IMG/VR virus record: IMGVR_UViG_3300021371_000004
Span: 1-64,000 of that record
Strand: one strand, 5' to 3'
Length of the DNA: 64,000 nucleotides
Origin: a virus
Part shown: positions 48,574-57,770 of the stretch, in pieces
How positions within the stretch are numbered: position 1 is the stretch's first letter
How the letters are laid out: each line of letters starts with the position of its first letter
The notes under the pieces: generated by a model
What the model was told of the DNA's origin: nothing
The model's database searches: none
What the model saw: the letters and a program-made list of their open reading frames with translations, nothing else
Program-made: the position numbers and the translations under genes

Positions 48574-48951
48574 TTATGCTGGAGCTTCGTACGTGAGGGC
48601 AGAGATACTGATCGTGTCTCCGCCGCCAATAGCAGTAGAAGACAGGATAATGTCTCCGCCGCCACCAGTTGCAGTTACATCTCCTTGGAATATAATATCT
48701 GTTCCATTACTGGCCTTGGCTACGAACTTTGTCACAGTTCCAGGATTACAAGAGTCGTCTGCTGTGATCGCAGCTGCGGTAGCAATTCCCGCGCCTGCAG
48801 TTCCTGCAGCATCGAAAGCAGTGGCGGAAAACGTTAGTGTTGCGACCTCCGCGTCGCCAGATGTTAGGAATTCAATTGTTCCACCATCCAGTTGTTCGAC
48901 CACGTGGTCTGCAATACCATTACGGATTGCGGTTGGGTGAGTTACTGCCAT
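48574..48951 (-). CDS. Small virion protein (125 aa)
   Basis: Starts AVTHPTAIRNGIADHVVEQL, then DGGTIEFLTSGDAEVATLTF, an alanine-rich loop, and beta strands (DIIFQGDVTATGGGGDIILS). The THPTAIRNxxADxVV pattern occurs in phage virion proteins of unknown role. It could decorate head or tail. One base separates it from the gene before it. Confidence 0.6.
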   Translation of the reverse strand: MAVTHPTAIRNGIADHVVEQLDGGTIEFLTSGDAEVATLTFSATAFDAAGTAGAGIATAAAITADDSCNPGTVTKFVAKASNGTDIIFQGDVTATGGGGDIILSSTAIGGGDTISISALTYEAPA

Positions 48952-48952
48952 T

Positions 48953-49129
48953 TTACTTCTCCTTGATTATAGAATCACTATTTTTATTTGCGTTCGATTG
49001 TTCGAACGACTTGAGTTGCTCTTCGGAAACAGGAACATCAATTTGGACCTCTTCCTTTGTACCGTTTTTACGAACGATTGTAGCAGTCCCAGTAAGTTTT
49101 CCAAAACTGCCCTTCGCTTCTGTACCCAT
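48953..49129 (-). CDS. Small protein (58 aa) in the virion operon
   Basis: Reads MGTEAKGSFGKLTGTATIVR, then KNGTKEEVQIDVPVSEEQLK and ends with a charged tail (NSDSIIKEK). The end codons contain the AAGGAG ribosome site for the next gene, whose ATG follows the stop by one base, so the frame is well supported. Not recognised. Confidence 0.6.
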   Translation of the reverse strand: MGTEAKGSFGKLTGTATIVRKNGTKEEVQIDVPVSEEQLKSFEQSNANKNSDSIIKEK

Positions 49130-49150
49130 TATTTATACTCCTTTGAATCC

Positions 49151-49513
49151 TCAATCAAATTTAGTTACACTTCGAGAAACTATAAGGTTGCCCTCAAGTA
49201 CTCTCTCAACTGTAGTTAGTCCAGTTCCTTGATCGACAAACTCGACCTCGAGGTCATAGACATACCTTCTTCGGGACATAGAATCTGTTTGCGTGTTCGT
49301 CAACATGAACTCAAACATTCCCTCGGACAGCGGAGGCAACAAACTTGTGGTGAATGATACAGAGTCGCTTGAGTCTGCATCATAACTCCTGTTTGCCCTG
49401 CCCCTGACTGTATATCCGGTAAGGTCCCTTGGCGTCCCATCCGAGGACAACATCTTGACCTGCCACTTAATGTCGGATCCTTGGTCAACTTCTAAATCTT
49501 CGTACTGTGCCAT
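49151..49513 (-). CDS. Virion protein with BppU/Ig-like fold
   Basis: A 120-residue protein. AQYEDLEVDQGSDIKWQVKM, then DLTGYTVRGRANRSYDADSS, and later FEFMLTNTQTDSM and YVYDLEVEFVDQG are the repeated pattern of a family of virion proteins that begins phage baseplate or fibre operons. Role unknown. A late promoter lies 28 bases upstream. Confidence 0.7.
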   Translation of the reverse strand: MAQYEDLEVDQGSDIKWQVKMLSSDGTPRDLTGYTVRGRANRSYDADSSDSVSFTTSLLPPLSEGMFEFMLTNTQTDSMSRRRYVYDLEVEFVDQGTGLTTVERVLEGNLIVSRSVTKFD

Positions 49514-49540
49514 TGTAGATTCAATCTCTTGTTTGTTATC

Positions 49541-49548
49541 TATTTATA
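49541..49548 (-). promoter_or_regulatory. Late promoter element TATAAATA
   Basis: Exact late -10 box on the minus strand, 28 bases before the ATG at 49513. Confidence 0.75.
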
Positions 49549-49555
49549 CTGGGTT

Positions 49556-52500
49556 TTATTCTACGTCAGAAACTCTACAGTTTATCGATCTTATTTTCTG
49601 CTTTCTAATATCTATGCTTCTCGAAACCTTTCTGCTAATGATTGTTCGGGTGTCCTTCTTCTTAACAACCATTTTCTTGCTGAGAGGGATATCTCTATTC
49701 TGGCGAAGGACTTCCAAGGCAGCACTTATCTCAGAAGAAGATGCCACCAAGGAACCGGATGCTGTAACTTCTTTCTCGAAGAAGGGTGTTACAACAACTA
49801 CAGAGTTTCCTGCTTGGGCATTACCTACCCCAGACACCACCCTCTCGGAAGAACCGGAAGATTGCGCATCACCACAGATAAGGACACCGCCAGCAACCAA
49901 AACCTTACTGGCAGAACCAGTAACAGAAGAATTTTGGGAAACTGATTCGCCGGAACCAGAAACCGCCCTCTCAGATACACCAACAACGGAGGATTCTTCA
50001 GAAACAATCTCGCCTTGTCCCTGTCCAGAGATCGCAGCAGAGATGTCAGAATTCGATGTTTGTAAAGAAGCACTCTCTGAGACGACAGTTCTTTCGGTGT
50101 CCGCGTTAGCAACAGAAGATTGAGCAGATAATTCGACTAGGGCAGTGACGACAGACCTTTCTCCGTCACCAGCAACTACAACCAATCCGATCTCTTCTGC
50201 GGTCAGGTCTGTATCTATTCCCACCACAGTTCTGTTTGCTGTAGAGGAAACAGACGAACTACCAGAAACAACGTTTGAATCGGAAGTTATTATCCTTTCA
50301 GCAGATGAGGCAACTTGGGAATTTTGAGAAGATAGTGCTACTGAGGTTCTTAATTCTCTCTCGGTAACAACGTTGACCTGCGAACCAACAACTTCTAACT
50401 CGCCCGAAGATACCACAGAGCGTTCTGCTGAACCCGACAAATTAGATTGTTGAGAAACAAGTTCTTGCGGTGGGTTTACTCCTAAATTTTCTCTTTCCGC
50501 AACTCCGGAAACTCCGGAAACTTGGGATTGAATATCGGCAGATATAGAATTAACAGTTCGCCCAACAGAAGCGGTAGCAATTGCATCTGTCGGTTGAATA
50601 GAAACAGAAGGGGATATTACCCTCTCTGCGACGCCAGAAACAATATTCTCTGGCGTTACTATAAAATCAGAAGTTCCATCTTGGGTGATGACCCTCTCCG
50701 CTACTGCGGAAACCGAGGAATTTCCTGTAACTATTTCTTGCGGTGGGTCTATGCCCAACGATTCTCTTTCTGCAACACCAGATACTTCGGAAACTTGTGA
50801 TTCGATTTGGGGTGAAGTTACTCGACCAATGTTCGAGGTTTCTGTAACAACAGAAGAACCAGCAGAAGGAGATTCAACAAGAACAATAGTTCTTTTACCA
50901 ACGCCAACAATCTCTGAATCGGTCGTAGTGGAGACGGAGGTTGTGGTGGAATTGGTTAGTGCGCTTGGGAAACCAGAAATTGCATCCCCTGCTGCGATAT
51001 TGGCGGCATCGTCGAACCCTTCAGTAAGCAGTATCCAACGAGACACGCCTATGTCTGGGTCCGTTGAGTACACTATAATGTTATACTCACTGCCATCTAT
51101 TCTCTGCCAAACAGAGAAACCTGCGCCCGAGACATATGTCGGGGTGTCGTCATACTCTACAGTAAACTGTACACCTTCTACAAGGTCGTATCTACCGTTT
51201 CTACCAGACGCCAGTCCGGTCAAGACAATTGTGTCGCCTTCATAGTTGATGTTAGAACTAGATTGAGGTATGTTAAGCGGTTCACCGACACCTTCCTCTA
51301 GAACAATAATACGCTCGGCAACACCGGAAGAAATATGAGCGGTGTTTGGTCGTATTTCTATGGGTTCCGCAGAATGTATTTGTTGGACGGAAGCATCTGA
51401 TGTGGTCAGATCCGCCGATGTCGTATAAGATCTGTTGGCGGAGACGGATATTCCCGAGGGTTGGACTTCTACATCACCCGAACCAGAAACAGTCCGATCT
51501 ACATCAGCAGATATTGTCGATGATTGCGACTGAATATCTGCCGAAACCTCAACAACGGTTCTTAGTGCAGATGCAACAACCTCAGATTCTCCGGAGACGG
51601 TCGATCCTCTTGCGAGTTTACCAGATATAATGTCAACTTCTATTGTCGAATTATCTGCTTGAATGCTCGCGTCAATGGAATTAGAAGTTCTGAATCCAAC
51701 GGATACTACCTGCGATTCAGAAACTTCTAAATCCGCGTCACCATTAAACGCCCATTCTGCTGTTCCTGTGACGATAGAATCGCCTGTAACTATTTCTTGC
51801 GGTGGGTCTATACCCAACAATTCTCTTTCCGCAAGTCCATCTACAGAGGATCCTTCTGTTTCTATATTACCAGAACCAGTGATATTCCTTTCAGAGACAC
51901 CAGATAAATTAGAACCAGATGTTTCTAAAGAAACAGAGGATATTATTCCTCTTTCACCAGTACCAGTAGAAACAGACTCTGCGTTTTCTATTGAAACTGT
52001 AGAACGGATTTCCCTCTCAGCAGTACCGGAAGAAAGGTTTTGTTCCGTTGGTCTTATAGAGATTGCTTCGGAAGTTATTAACCTAGTGGCAGAACCGTCG
52101 ACCGAAACAGAATTTGCTTCGAGGGTTGCTTCAGGAGAGACAATTGTTCTCTCTGCTAGAGAAACTATGGATGATTCTGAAGAAGTCAATTCTGCCTGTA
52201 TCGAATTCACTGTACGTCCGACAGTTGCTTCGACTTCGGAAGGCGAGGTTTGTTCTACACCAGAACCAACAACCACAATTCTTTCGCCAACCCCTGCAAC
52301 AACGGCGAGACCGATCTCTTCTGCTGTTAAGTCTGCCTCTATTGCAATGACAGTCCTAGAAACAGAAGATGATACTATGCTATTGCTGACAGTGTCTAGC
52401 GTCGATTGTACAGAAACAACTGTCCTCTCTGCTGTGCCAGATGTTTCTGAACTACCTGCTTCCAAGGAAGAAGATTGTTGCACGACAGTCCGTTCAGATG

Positions 52501-53914
52501 TTCCCGAGGCAGAAGAATTTGTCGTGATGTCGCCTTGTGCGGTGACCTCTCTTTCAGACAATCCAACCGATTCCGATTCACCTGTTACCAGGGATCCTTG
52601 TGCAGTAAGTTCTCTTTCAGAAGTACCGGAGATAGAAGAAGAACCAATTGAGATAGAAATCGATTCAGTCGGTATTATCCTCTCAGAAACCCCAGATATT
52701 TCGGATGAAGAAGATACCAAGGTTCCGGTTGCTGGGTTTATTCTTTCAACGTTTCCGGATACAGAAGACTCCCCCGTAACCATACCGCCTGATACATTGA
52801 TCGTTCTCTCTGCTGTACCAGAAGCAGCGGAGGGTTGTGCAGAAAGGGTCTGTGTAACTCCTCCCTCTTCAACCTCTCTTTCAGCAATGCCAGAAATAAC
52901 CGAGGAAGCGGAAGTTAGTGTACCCGAAGAAGTTGAGTGCCTTTCGCTGGAGGAAGATAACTCAGAAGACTGAGACTGTATGGTTCCTGTGCCAGTTATC
53001 TCGTTCTCAGAAATACCAGCGACAGAAGAAGCAGAGGATTCTATTGTTCCTGTGCCAGTTATCTCATTCTCAGAAACGCCAGAGACAGAAGAAGCAGAGG
53101 ATTCTATTGTTCCTGTGGCGTCTATCTGTCTTTCAGAAGCACCTGAAACGGATGATACAGGTGCACCTAAAGTCCCAGTGCCGGTTATCTCGTTCTCAGA
53201 AGTACCAGTGACAGAAGAAGCAGAGGATTCTATGGTTCCAGTGGCATCTATCTGTCGTTCAGAAGCGCCAGTGGCAGAAGAAGCAGATAAGACTAAAGTC
53301 CCGCTTGCAGAAAATTCTTGAGTAGCATCGAGAGTTGCCGAGACAGTTATCGAAGAAGCAGAGGATTCTAAGGTTCCAGTACCAGTTATCTCGTTCTCAG
53401 AAATACCAGCGACAGAAGAAGCAGAGGATTCTATGGTTCCGGTGCCTGTTATCTCATTCTCAGAAGTACCAGTGACAGAAGAAGCGGAAGCAGTTAAGGT
53501 TCCTGTGCCAGTTATCTCGTTCTCAGAAATACCAGTGACAGAAGAAGCGGATAAGACTAAAGTCCCGCTTGCAGAAAATTCTTGAGTAGCATCGAGAGTT
53601 GCCGAGACAGTTATCGAAGAAGCAGATGAGACTAAAGTCCCAGTGCCTGTTATCTCATTCTCAGAAGTACCAGTGGCAGAAGAACTGGACGCTTCTATGG
53701 TTCCTGTGGCATCTATCTGTCGTTCAGAAGTACCGGAGACATCAACTTGTCCCGCCCCTAACGTGCCTGATCCAGAACGAATAACCTCGGTTGTAGAACC
53801 AACCGTTGCTTCTTGACTAGAAACTTCGCAGGACAGTTCTTGGGTACTGACTGCATATCCAGCAACAACGTATCCGTCAACAGCGTATCTGGTAATTGTG
53901 GAAGATGATGCCAA
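49556..53914 (-). CDS. Giant repetitive virion/adhesin-like protein (1452 aa)
   Basis: Made of many degenerate 20-25 residue units of the type SG(T/V)SERxI-(x)-GTGTLESSASS, in two blocks around a unique domain at about residues 870-980 (YDLVEGVQFTVEYDD and WQRIDGSEYNIIVY). The repeat is rich in S, T, V, E and G, suggesting a beta-solenoid or stacked-strand fibre. The C-terminal 50 residues are basic (MVVKKKDTRTIISRKVSRSI). The N-terminal repeats are almost identical to one another. It is probably a tail fibre, whisker or head-surface protein. CTAAATAA lies about 30 bases before the ATG. Confidence 0.7.
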   Translation of the reverse strand: MASSSTITRYAVDGYVVAGYAVSTQELSCEVSSQEATVGSTTEVIRSGSGTLGAGQVDVSGTSERQIDATGTIEASSSSATGTSENEITGTGTLVSSASSITVSATLDATQEFSASGTLVLSASSVTGISENEITGTGTLTASASSVTGTSENEITGTGTIESSASSVAGISENEITGTGTLESSASSITVSATLDATQEFSASGTLVLSASSATGASERQIDATGTIESSASSVTGTSENEITGTGTLGAPVSSVSGASERQIDATGTIESSASSVSGVSENEITGTGTIESSASSVAGISENEITGTGTIQSQSSELSSSSERHSTSSGTLTSASSVISGIAEREVEEGGVTQTLSAQPSAASGTAERTINVSGGMVTGESSVSGNVERINPATGTLVSSSSEISGVSERIIPTESISISIGSSSISGTSERELTAQGSLVTGESESVGLSEREVTAQGDITTNSSASGTSERTVVQQSSSLEAGSSETSGTAERTVVSVQSTLDTVSNSIVSSSVSRTVIAIEADLTAEEIGLAVVAGVGERIVVVGSGVEQTSPSEVEATVGRTVNSIQAELTSSESSIVSLAERTIVSPEATLEANSVSVDGSATRLITSEAISIRPTEQNLSSGTAEREIRSTVSIENAESVSTGTGERGIISSVSLETSGSNLSGVSERNITGSGNIETEGSSVDGLAERELLGIDPPQEIVTGDSIVTGTAEWAFNGDADLEVSESQVVSVGFRTSNSIDASIQADNSTIEVDIISGKLARGSTVSGESEVVASALRTVVEVSADIQSQSSTISADVDRTVSGSGDVEVQPSGISVSANRSYTTSADLTTSDASVQQIHSAEPIEIRPNTAHISSGVAERIIVLEEGVGEPLNIPQSSSNINYEGDTIVLTGLASGRNGRYDLVEGVQFTVEYDDTPTYVSGAGFSVWQRIDGSEYNIIVYSTDPDIGVSRWILLTEGFDDAANIAAGDAISGFPSALTNSTTTSVSTTTDSEIVGVGKRTIVLVESPSAGSSVVTETSNIGRVTSPQIESQVSEVSGVAERESLGIDPPQEIVTGNSSVSAVAERVITQDGTSDFIVTPENIVSGVAERVISPSVSIQPTDAIATASVGRTVNSISADIQSQVSGVSGVAERENLGVNPPQELVSQQSNLSGSAERSVVSSGELEVVGSQVNVVTERELRTSVALSSQNSQVASSAERIITSDSNVVSGSSSVSSTANRTVVGIDTDLTAEEIGLVVVAGDGERSVVTALVELSAQSSVANADTERTVVSESASLQTSNSDISAAISGQGQGEIVSEESSVVGVSERAVSGSGESVSQNSSVTGSASKVLVAGGVLICGDAQSSGSSERVVSGVGNAQAGNSVVVVTPFFEKEVTASGSLVASSSEISAALEVLRQNRDIPLSKKMVVKKKDTRTIISRKVSRSIDIRKQKIRSINCRVSDVE
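53286..53362. repeat. 77-bp direct repeat, copy A
   Basis: Identical over 77 bases to 53550-53626 and inside the repeat protein gene. It encodes ASITVSATLDATQEFSASGT-like residues. The units between the copies are also near-repeats, pointing to recent unequal exchange. Confidence 0.85.
53550..53626. repeat. 77-bp direct repeat, copy B
   Basis: Second exact copy of the 77-base sequence at 53286-53362, 264 bases away in phase with the reading frame. Confidence 0.85.
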
Positions 53915-53944
53915 GATGATTCCTAAGAATAAGAAAGACTGAAC

Positions 53945-53952
53945 TTATTTAG
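53945..53952 (-). promoter_or_regulatory. Late-type element CTAAATAA
   Basis: CTAAATAA on the minus strand about 30 bases before the giant repeat protein start; it overlaps the stop of the 2OG gene. CTAAATA-type late boxes are known in T4-like cyanophages; the match may be chance. Confidence 0.4.
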
Positions 53953-54599
53953 GACTCAGAAATTTCCTCGATCAACATCTCTGCCATTTGTTTTCCTGAT
54001 TCGTCTCCGTTGAAAACGAACGCGACCGTAGAACGCAGGCAGTTTGTTCTTGCAGCGTGGTACAGTACTTTATCCGGTTCATCATAAGATCCATAATAAC
54101 CAAACTTACACTGCCAACCCTTAACGTCTGGGGTCACCACATGCTCCTTCGTCGCAGGATCCATATGCTCAAAATATCCATCTCCTGTTTCAGACCAAGT
54201 GAACAGGACATTGTACCCAGGAGCATTTGCATTTGTGTGCCAAGAGATGTATCCACCAGGAGGATAGACTGCTGCCAACGCGTTGTTTCTCGCATTCGCC
54301 CAAGATTGCAGACTTTCTACGAAACTTTCGAAGGAAGATGTGGTGCTTTGCCAAAGTTCCTGATTATTTGTAGAGAAACCTTTAGAGGAAATGTCAACGC
54401 CCAATAACTTTTCTGGGAACCCATCATGTGCTGTGGAACGATAGATAATTTGTTCCCTATATTTTTCACCACACCAACGTTCAACTTCTCCCATCCCACC
54501 GCAAAGGTTAACTTGATCAAAATCTATGTTGTGGAATGTGGGAACAATTGATTCGAGAAGTTCTATAAGTTCTTCATTTTTTATCGGAATATTTCTCAC
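53949..54599 (-). CDS. 2OG-Fe(II) oxygenase-like protein (HxN variant)
   Basis: A 216-residue protein. YPPGGYISWHTNANAPGYNV holds the first ligand pair as H-T-N instead of H-x-D, and LYHAARTNCLRSTVAFVFNG has the distal His and the 2-oxoglutarate arginine. The WHTNxxxPG form is common in T4-like marine phages among virion genes. It may hydroxylate a virion protein or act without iron. It overlaps the glycosyltransferase gene by 4 bases, so the two are made together. Confidence 0.65.
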   Translation of the reverse strand: MRNIPIKNEELIELLESIVPTFHNIDFDQVNLCGGMGEVERWCGEKYREQIIYRSTAHDGFPEKLLGVDISSKGFSTNNQELWQSTTSSFESFVESLQSWANARNNALAAVYPPGGYISWHTNANAPGYNVLFTWSETGDGYFEHMDPATKEHVVTPDVKGWQCKFGYYGSYDEPDKVLYHAARTNCLRSTVAFVFNGDESGKQMAEMLIEEISES

Positions 54600-55363
54600 A
54601 ATTTTATTTTACTCAGGTCTCTTTCTATTCTAGAGGAAAGGTGGACAAGTACTGCGTTATCCCTCGGCCAATCTGTTACATTTAGACTCGCCCAGTGGTT
54701 CCACCGAAGGTTATCTTTAAAACCTTCGACGATAAGGGGTTTGTATTTAGGTTCCTTGTTCACCAACCACCAAAGGGTGAACTGGTCCCAACGCGCCAGA
54801 CTCTTTGGGTAGAGTTCATAGTCAAATTGCCCATTTTCGTTAATAGGCCACCAGTCTCCGTTATGCTGCTGTACATATTTATCATACCATTCTTGCATAA
54901 ACTGCATGACAAGTTCAGACTTACGGTAAAGGCAGACCCCGCCGCACAGTTCAAAGGTTCCTCCAGGAAACTCAACCTCAGCGAATATATGCCAGTGTTC
55001 TCTTTGCAGTTTAGCGAAAACCATATCTGCTTCGCCCAACTCGTCAAACACCTTAGATATGTCTTCGTGCATAACTTCCATATCAACGTCGAGATAGAAG
55101 GTTGTGTCCCATGGGGTGTTTGCCATGCCCCAAAGTTTCGCCCTGACATGGTCATCGCAGAAAATAACTTTGTCAGCCTCATCTGCCCTGTGATCAAGAA
55201 ACCTTTCCTCGGTCACCAAGCAGATATTTGCTTCGGGGTGGAAGTCTCTTATTCCTTCGATTAGGTTGCATGCCCAACTGTAGTAGATTTCTTTAGTGGA
55301 AGCGACCAGGAGATATCCTTCGGACTTTTTACTCGGCATCATAAGTGACAAAACCGATTCCAT
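54596..55363 (-). CDS. GT-A glycosyltransferase-like protein
   Basis: A 255-residue protein. YLLVASTKEIYYSWACNLIE begins a Rossmann-like domain, TFYLDVDMEVM holds a DxD metal motif, and FELCGGVCLYRK and the W-rich LARWDQFTLWWLV follow, as in GT8-type glycosyltransferases. The acceptor could be a tail fibre or hydroxylated DNA base; the place among fibre genes favours the former. Starts at 55342 or 55339 are alternatives, since the first 25 bases overlap the upstream gene. Confidence 0.7.
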   Translation of the reverse strand: MESVLSLMMPSKKSEGYLLVASTKEIYYSWACNLIEGIRDFHPEANICLVTEERFLDHRADEADKVIFCDDHVRAKLWGMANTPWDTTFYLDVDMEVMHEDISKVFDELGEADMVFAKLQREHWHIFAEVEFPGGTFELCGGVCLYRKSELVMQFMQEWYDKYVQQHNGDWWPINENGQFDYELYPKSLARWDQFTLWWLVNKEPKYKPLIVEGFKDNLRWNHWASLNVTDWPRDNAVLVHLSSRIERDLSKIKL

Positions 55364-55799
55364 TTTCTTCCATCATAATAAGTTGTGCGTACATGTACAA
55401 CTCAACTTGCGTCTTGGACCTACGCAACTTCTTCTTGAGTTCTTTGTTTTTTGTTTTAGAGATGCATTCTATTTCTAGAATTTTTATCTTTGAATTGAAC
55501 AGGTGTTCTAGATCTCGAGCAGATTCTTCAGACTTCTTTCTGGCGAGGTGCAGCTGCCTTTCATTTTCCTTCCTTTCCTTTCTTTCTTTGGTGTTAGAAT
55601 CAATCTTTTCGATTCCCAAAGAATCTATCAGTTCTTCATAGTCTGCGTTGACCGCGCCTTGCGGAGAAAATTTGCGGACGGTCAAGACCTGTGTAATTTT
55701 TCTCCCATCATCATCCTCAATATTGAGGATTGCCTCGGCGACCTCTTTAGTATCATTGTGCCAAAATGCATTATCCTGCCAAGTTCTTTTCGAGGCCAC
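55329..55799 (-). CDS. Coiled-coil hypothetical protein
   Basis: A 156-residue protein. The N-terminal 60 residues (SKRTWQDNAFWHNDTKEVAE and later) may be a small beta domain. Residues 70-145 are highly charged and helical (ERKERKENERQLHLARKKSE onward). It could be a fibre chaperone or assembly factor, but no motif proves it. GGAG lies 8 bases before the ATG. Confidence 0.6.
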   Translation of the reverse strand: MASKRTWQDNAFWHNDTKEVAEAILNIEDDDGRKITQVLTVRKFSPQGAVNADYEELIDSLGIEKIDSNTKERKERKENERQLHLARKKSEESARDLEHLFNSKIKILEIECISKTKNKELKKKLRRSKTQVELYMYAQLIMMEENGIGFVTYDAE

Positions 55800-55839
55800 G
55801 TTAAATCTCCATAATTAACTGTTACTGATTATATGTATA

Positions 55840-57762
55840 TTACTCTGAAACTTTGACCCACAGAGTATATGAGTTTATTGTTTCTGTTGGATTCGTCACA
55901 GTACTGCCATCATACGAAATAGTGAACTGTTCTGTGAAACTTGCGTTCGAATATCCAGTATACTGTCCAGTGAAATTACCTGTGTACGGAACCTGTATTA
56001 TTGACGGTCTTTGTATAGGTGTTGGTCCGGTGTATTGTCCATCAAACTGACGTTCTCCGGTGTATTGTCCGTCAAAGGTTCTCTGTCCGGTGTACGGCGA
56101 CAACCATTGGCGTTGTCCATCAAACTGACGTTCTCCAGCAAAGGGGCGGTTGACCTGTATAGTACCATAGGTGGTCAAGTATACAACGAAGTACTGCGTG
56201 TATTGACCCGTAAACTGGCGAGTTCCCGCGTACGAGACCACCCTGGAGAAGTATCCAGTACCAATGTAGTACCGGGCGAAGGATTTGTTAACAAGTTGAT
56301 ACTTTCCCGAACCTTGGAACCCGCGTCCGCCAAGGAAACCATTGAAGTAACTTGCTGTCACATAGTTTATGAACCTGTTCGCGTCTATTCGAAGGTACTG
56401 TCCGGTATAATATCTCACATAAGCGGCAGGACCGGAGCGGTTGATGTAGATCAGGAAATTTTGTAAAGGTCCTTCGAAGGATCGATTGGCCTGCGCAGTG
56501 ATGATGTATTTGTCTTCACCATAGGACGTTGTGTTTACTTGTTTGTAGACATCAACAAACCTTGTATATTGTCCGGCATAGTTTGTTTGTTTTTGATGTA
56601 CAATTTCTTTTTGCACTGAACCGGCAAATAGAGAATTAGTTCCTTTTTGAAAGTTTGTCCTAAACCCGTCAAATTGGGTCTGACGAAAACCATCGTATTG
56701 TATCGGCGTAGGTTCTTGTCGAATACTGGTATATTCTCCATCGTACTGAGCACTATATTCCTCTACTCTGGTGGAACCGTCTATTGGTTCACTGTTGTAT
56801 TGTAAGTTTTCTACGGTGTTTCTTGTGTCAAGTATTGTGCCTCTCTCCGACCAAACGCCCGTTTCTCCTTCGCCATTCGGTGTTTCGTTATCCACCAAAA
56901 GTCTATACCTACCGATGTCAGTATACTTTCTTGCATGGCGCACACACTGAGTTATTGCTATACTTTCTTCAGAGCTGGACAATTGTCGAAGACTGACCCC
57001 AGTTCCGGTTGTGTCTATTACGGCGAGTCCGTATCCTGTTCCCACAAGGTCGCCCACATCGAGTGCAGGGGTAGAAGGGTATGGGGTGCCAGTAAGGGGT
57101 GTGTTGTTGATAACAGATTCTTCTAAAGAAGAGTTTGCCAACTTTCTCCAAAGACTGTATCTGGTTGTTCCTCCAGCAGTCTCGTCTTGATATACCTGGT
57201 CATTCCACATTTCCCAAGTTCCGTCGGTAGGGGAATTTAATGCAAGACGAAAAGCACCAGCATACTCTTGATTGAGGTGTTCAGAGAGTATACGTTTACC
57301 GAACCTCACAATACTGTCTGAATCCATCTCACGAATGTCCCCATTACCATCTTGGTAACACAAGCGGAGGTCGGGGTCGGGATAGTTCATTCGCGGTTTA
57401 GTGGTCGCAGAATCGGTGCTCTGTTTAATAGAACGACCAGTTGTTTGAATTGTTAGGGTAGTTCCGTTATGCCCCTCATGATCACCCACAGCGTTGTCAT
57501 AATTGGTGTTAGTATATGTGCCGATGTTGATGTTATCCATACTGGTGTCGACAGTGGTGCCGAGGTATGCGTCAAGAGAACCGTGATAGTTCCTGTCACC
57601 AGAAGCAGGTTTTGGATATTGAGAAAGAAGATACTCCTCCGCGATAGAAGAATAATGTTTCTCTACTATTTCATCAAGGGGCCAGAGCGTATCAACCGGC
57701 GTCGACAACGATCCATTAAGTGTGGTCGATATCGCCAGAGGTGTATCAGAATCAGTTCTCAT
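55840..57762 (-). CDS. Tail fibre-like protein with YTGQ/FDGQ repeats
   Basis: A 640-residue protein. The first 450 residues are beta-rich and unique. The C-terminal 190 have many short repeats of the form (Y/F)xGQ(Y/R)x(Y/F)xG, for example FDGQYTGERQFDGQYTGPTP. Repeats of this kind mark a class of structural proteins in T4-like marine phages. Likely a receptor-binding or fibre protein. It begins 8 bases after the next gene upstream. Confidence 0.72.
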   Translation of the reverse strand: MRTDSDTPLAISTTLNGSLSTPVDTLWPLDEIVEKHYSSIAEEYLLSQYPKPASGDRNYHGSLDAYLGTTVDTSMDNINIGTYTNTNYDNAVGDHEGHNGTTLTIQTTGRSIKQSTDSATTKPRMNYPDPDLRLCYQDGNGDIREMDSDSIVRFGKRILSEHLNQEYAGAFRLALNSPTDGTWEMWNDQVYQDETAGGTTRYSLWRKLANSSLEESVINNTPLTGTPYPSTPALDVGDLVGTGYGLAVIDTTGTGVSLRQLSSSEESIAITQCVRHARKYTDIGRYRLLVDNETPNGEGETGVWSERGTILDTRNTVENLQYNSEPIDGSTRVEEYSAQYDGEYTSIRQEPTPIQYDGFRQTQFDGFRTNFQKGTNSLFAGSVQKEIVHQKQTNYAGQYTRFVDVYKQVNTTSYGEDKYIITAQANRSFEGPLQNFLIYINRSGPAAYVRYYTGQYLRIDANRFINYVTASYFNGFLGGRGFQGSGKYQLVNKSFARYYIGTGYFSRVVSYAGTRQFTGQYTQYFVVYLTTYGTIQVNRPFAGERQFDGQRQWLSPYTGQRTFDGQYTGERQFDGQYTGPTPIQRPSIIQVPYTGNFTGQYTGYSNASFTEQFTISYDGSTVTNPTETINSYTLWVKVSE

Positions 57763-57770
57763 TTAAAACC

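Noticed and set aside
49130-49137. TATAAATA directly before the ATG at 49129
   Set aside because: A promoter here would start transcription inside the gene, so it cannot drive that gene in the usual way; it may serve the next gene, but this is weak.
51663-52973. 436-codon plus-strand frame
   Set aside because: Antisense of the repeat protein; the repeated serine/glutamate composition of the minus strand makes open frames on the other strand likely.
52976-53700. Regularly spaced repeats resembling a CRISPR-like array
   Set aside because: Repeats are in frame with the 1452-residue protein, degenerate, and have no unique spacers or cas genes.
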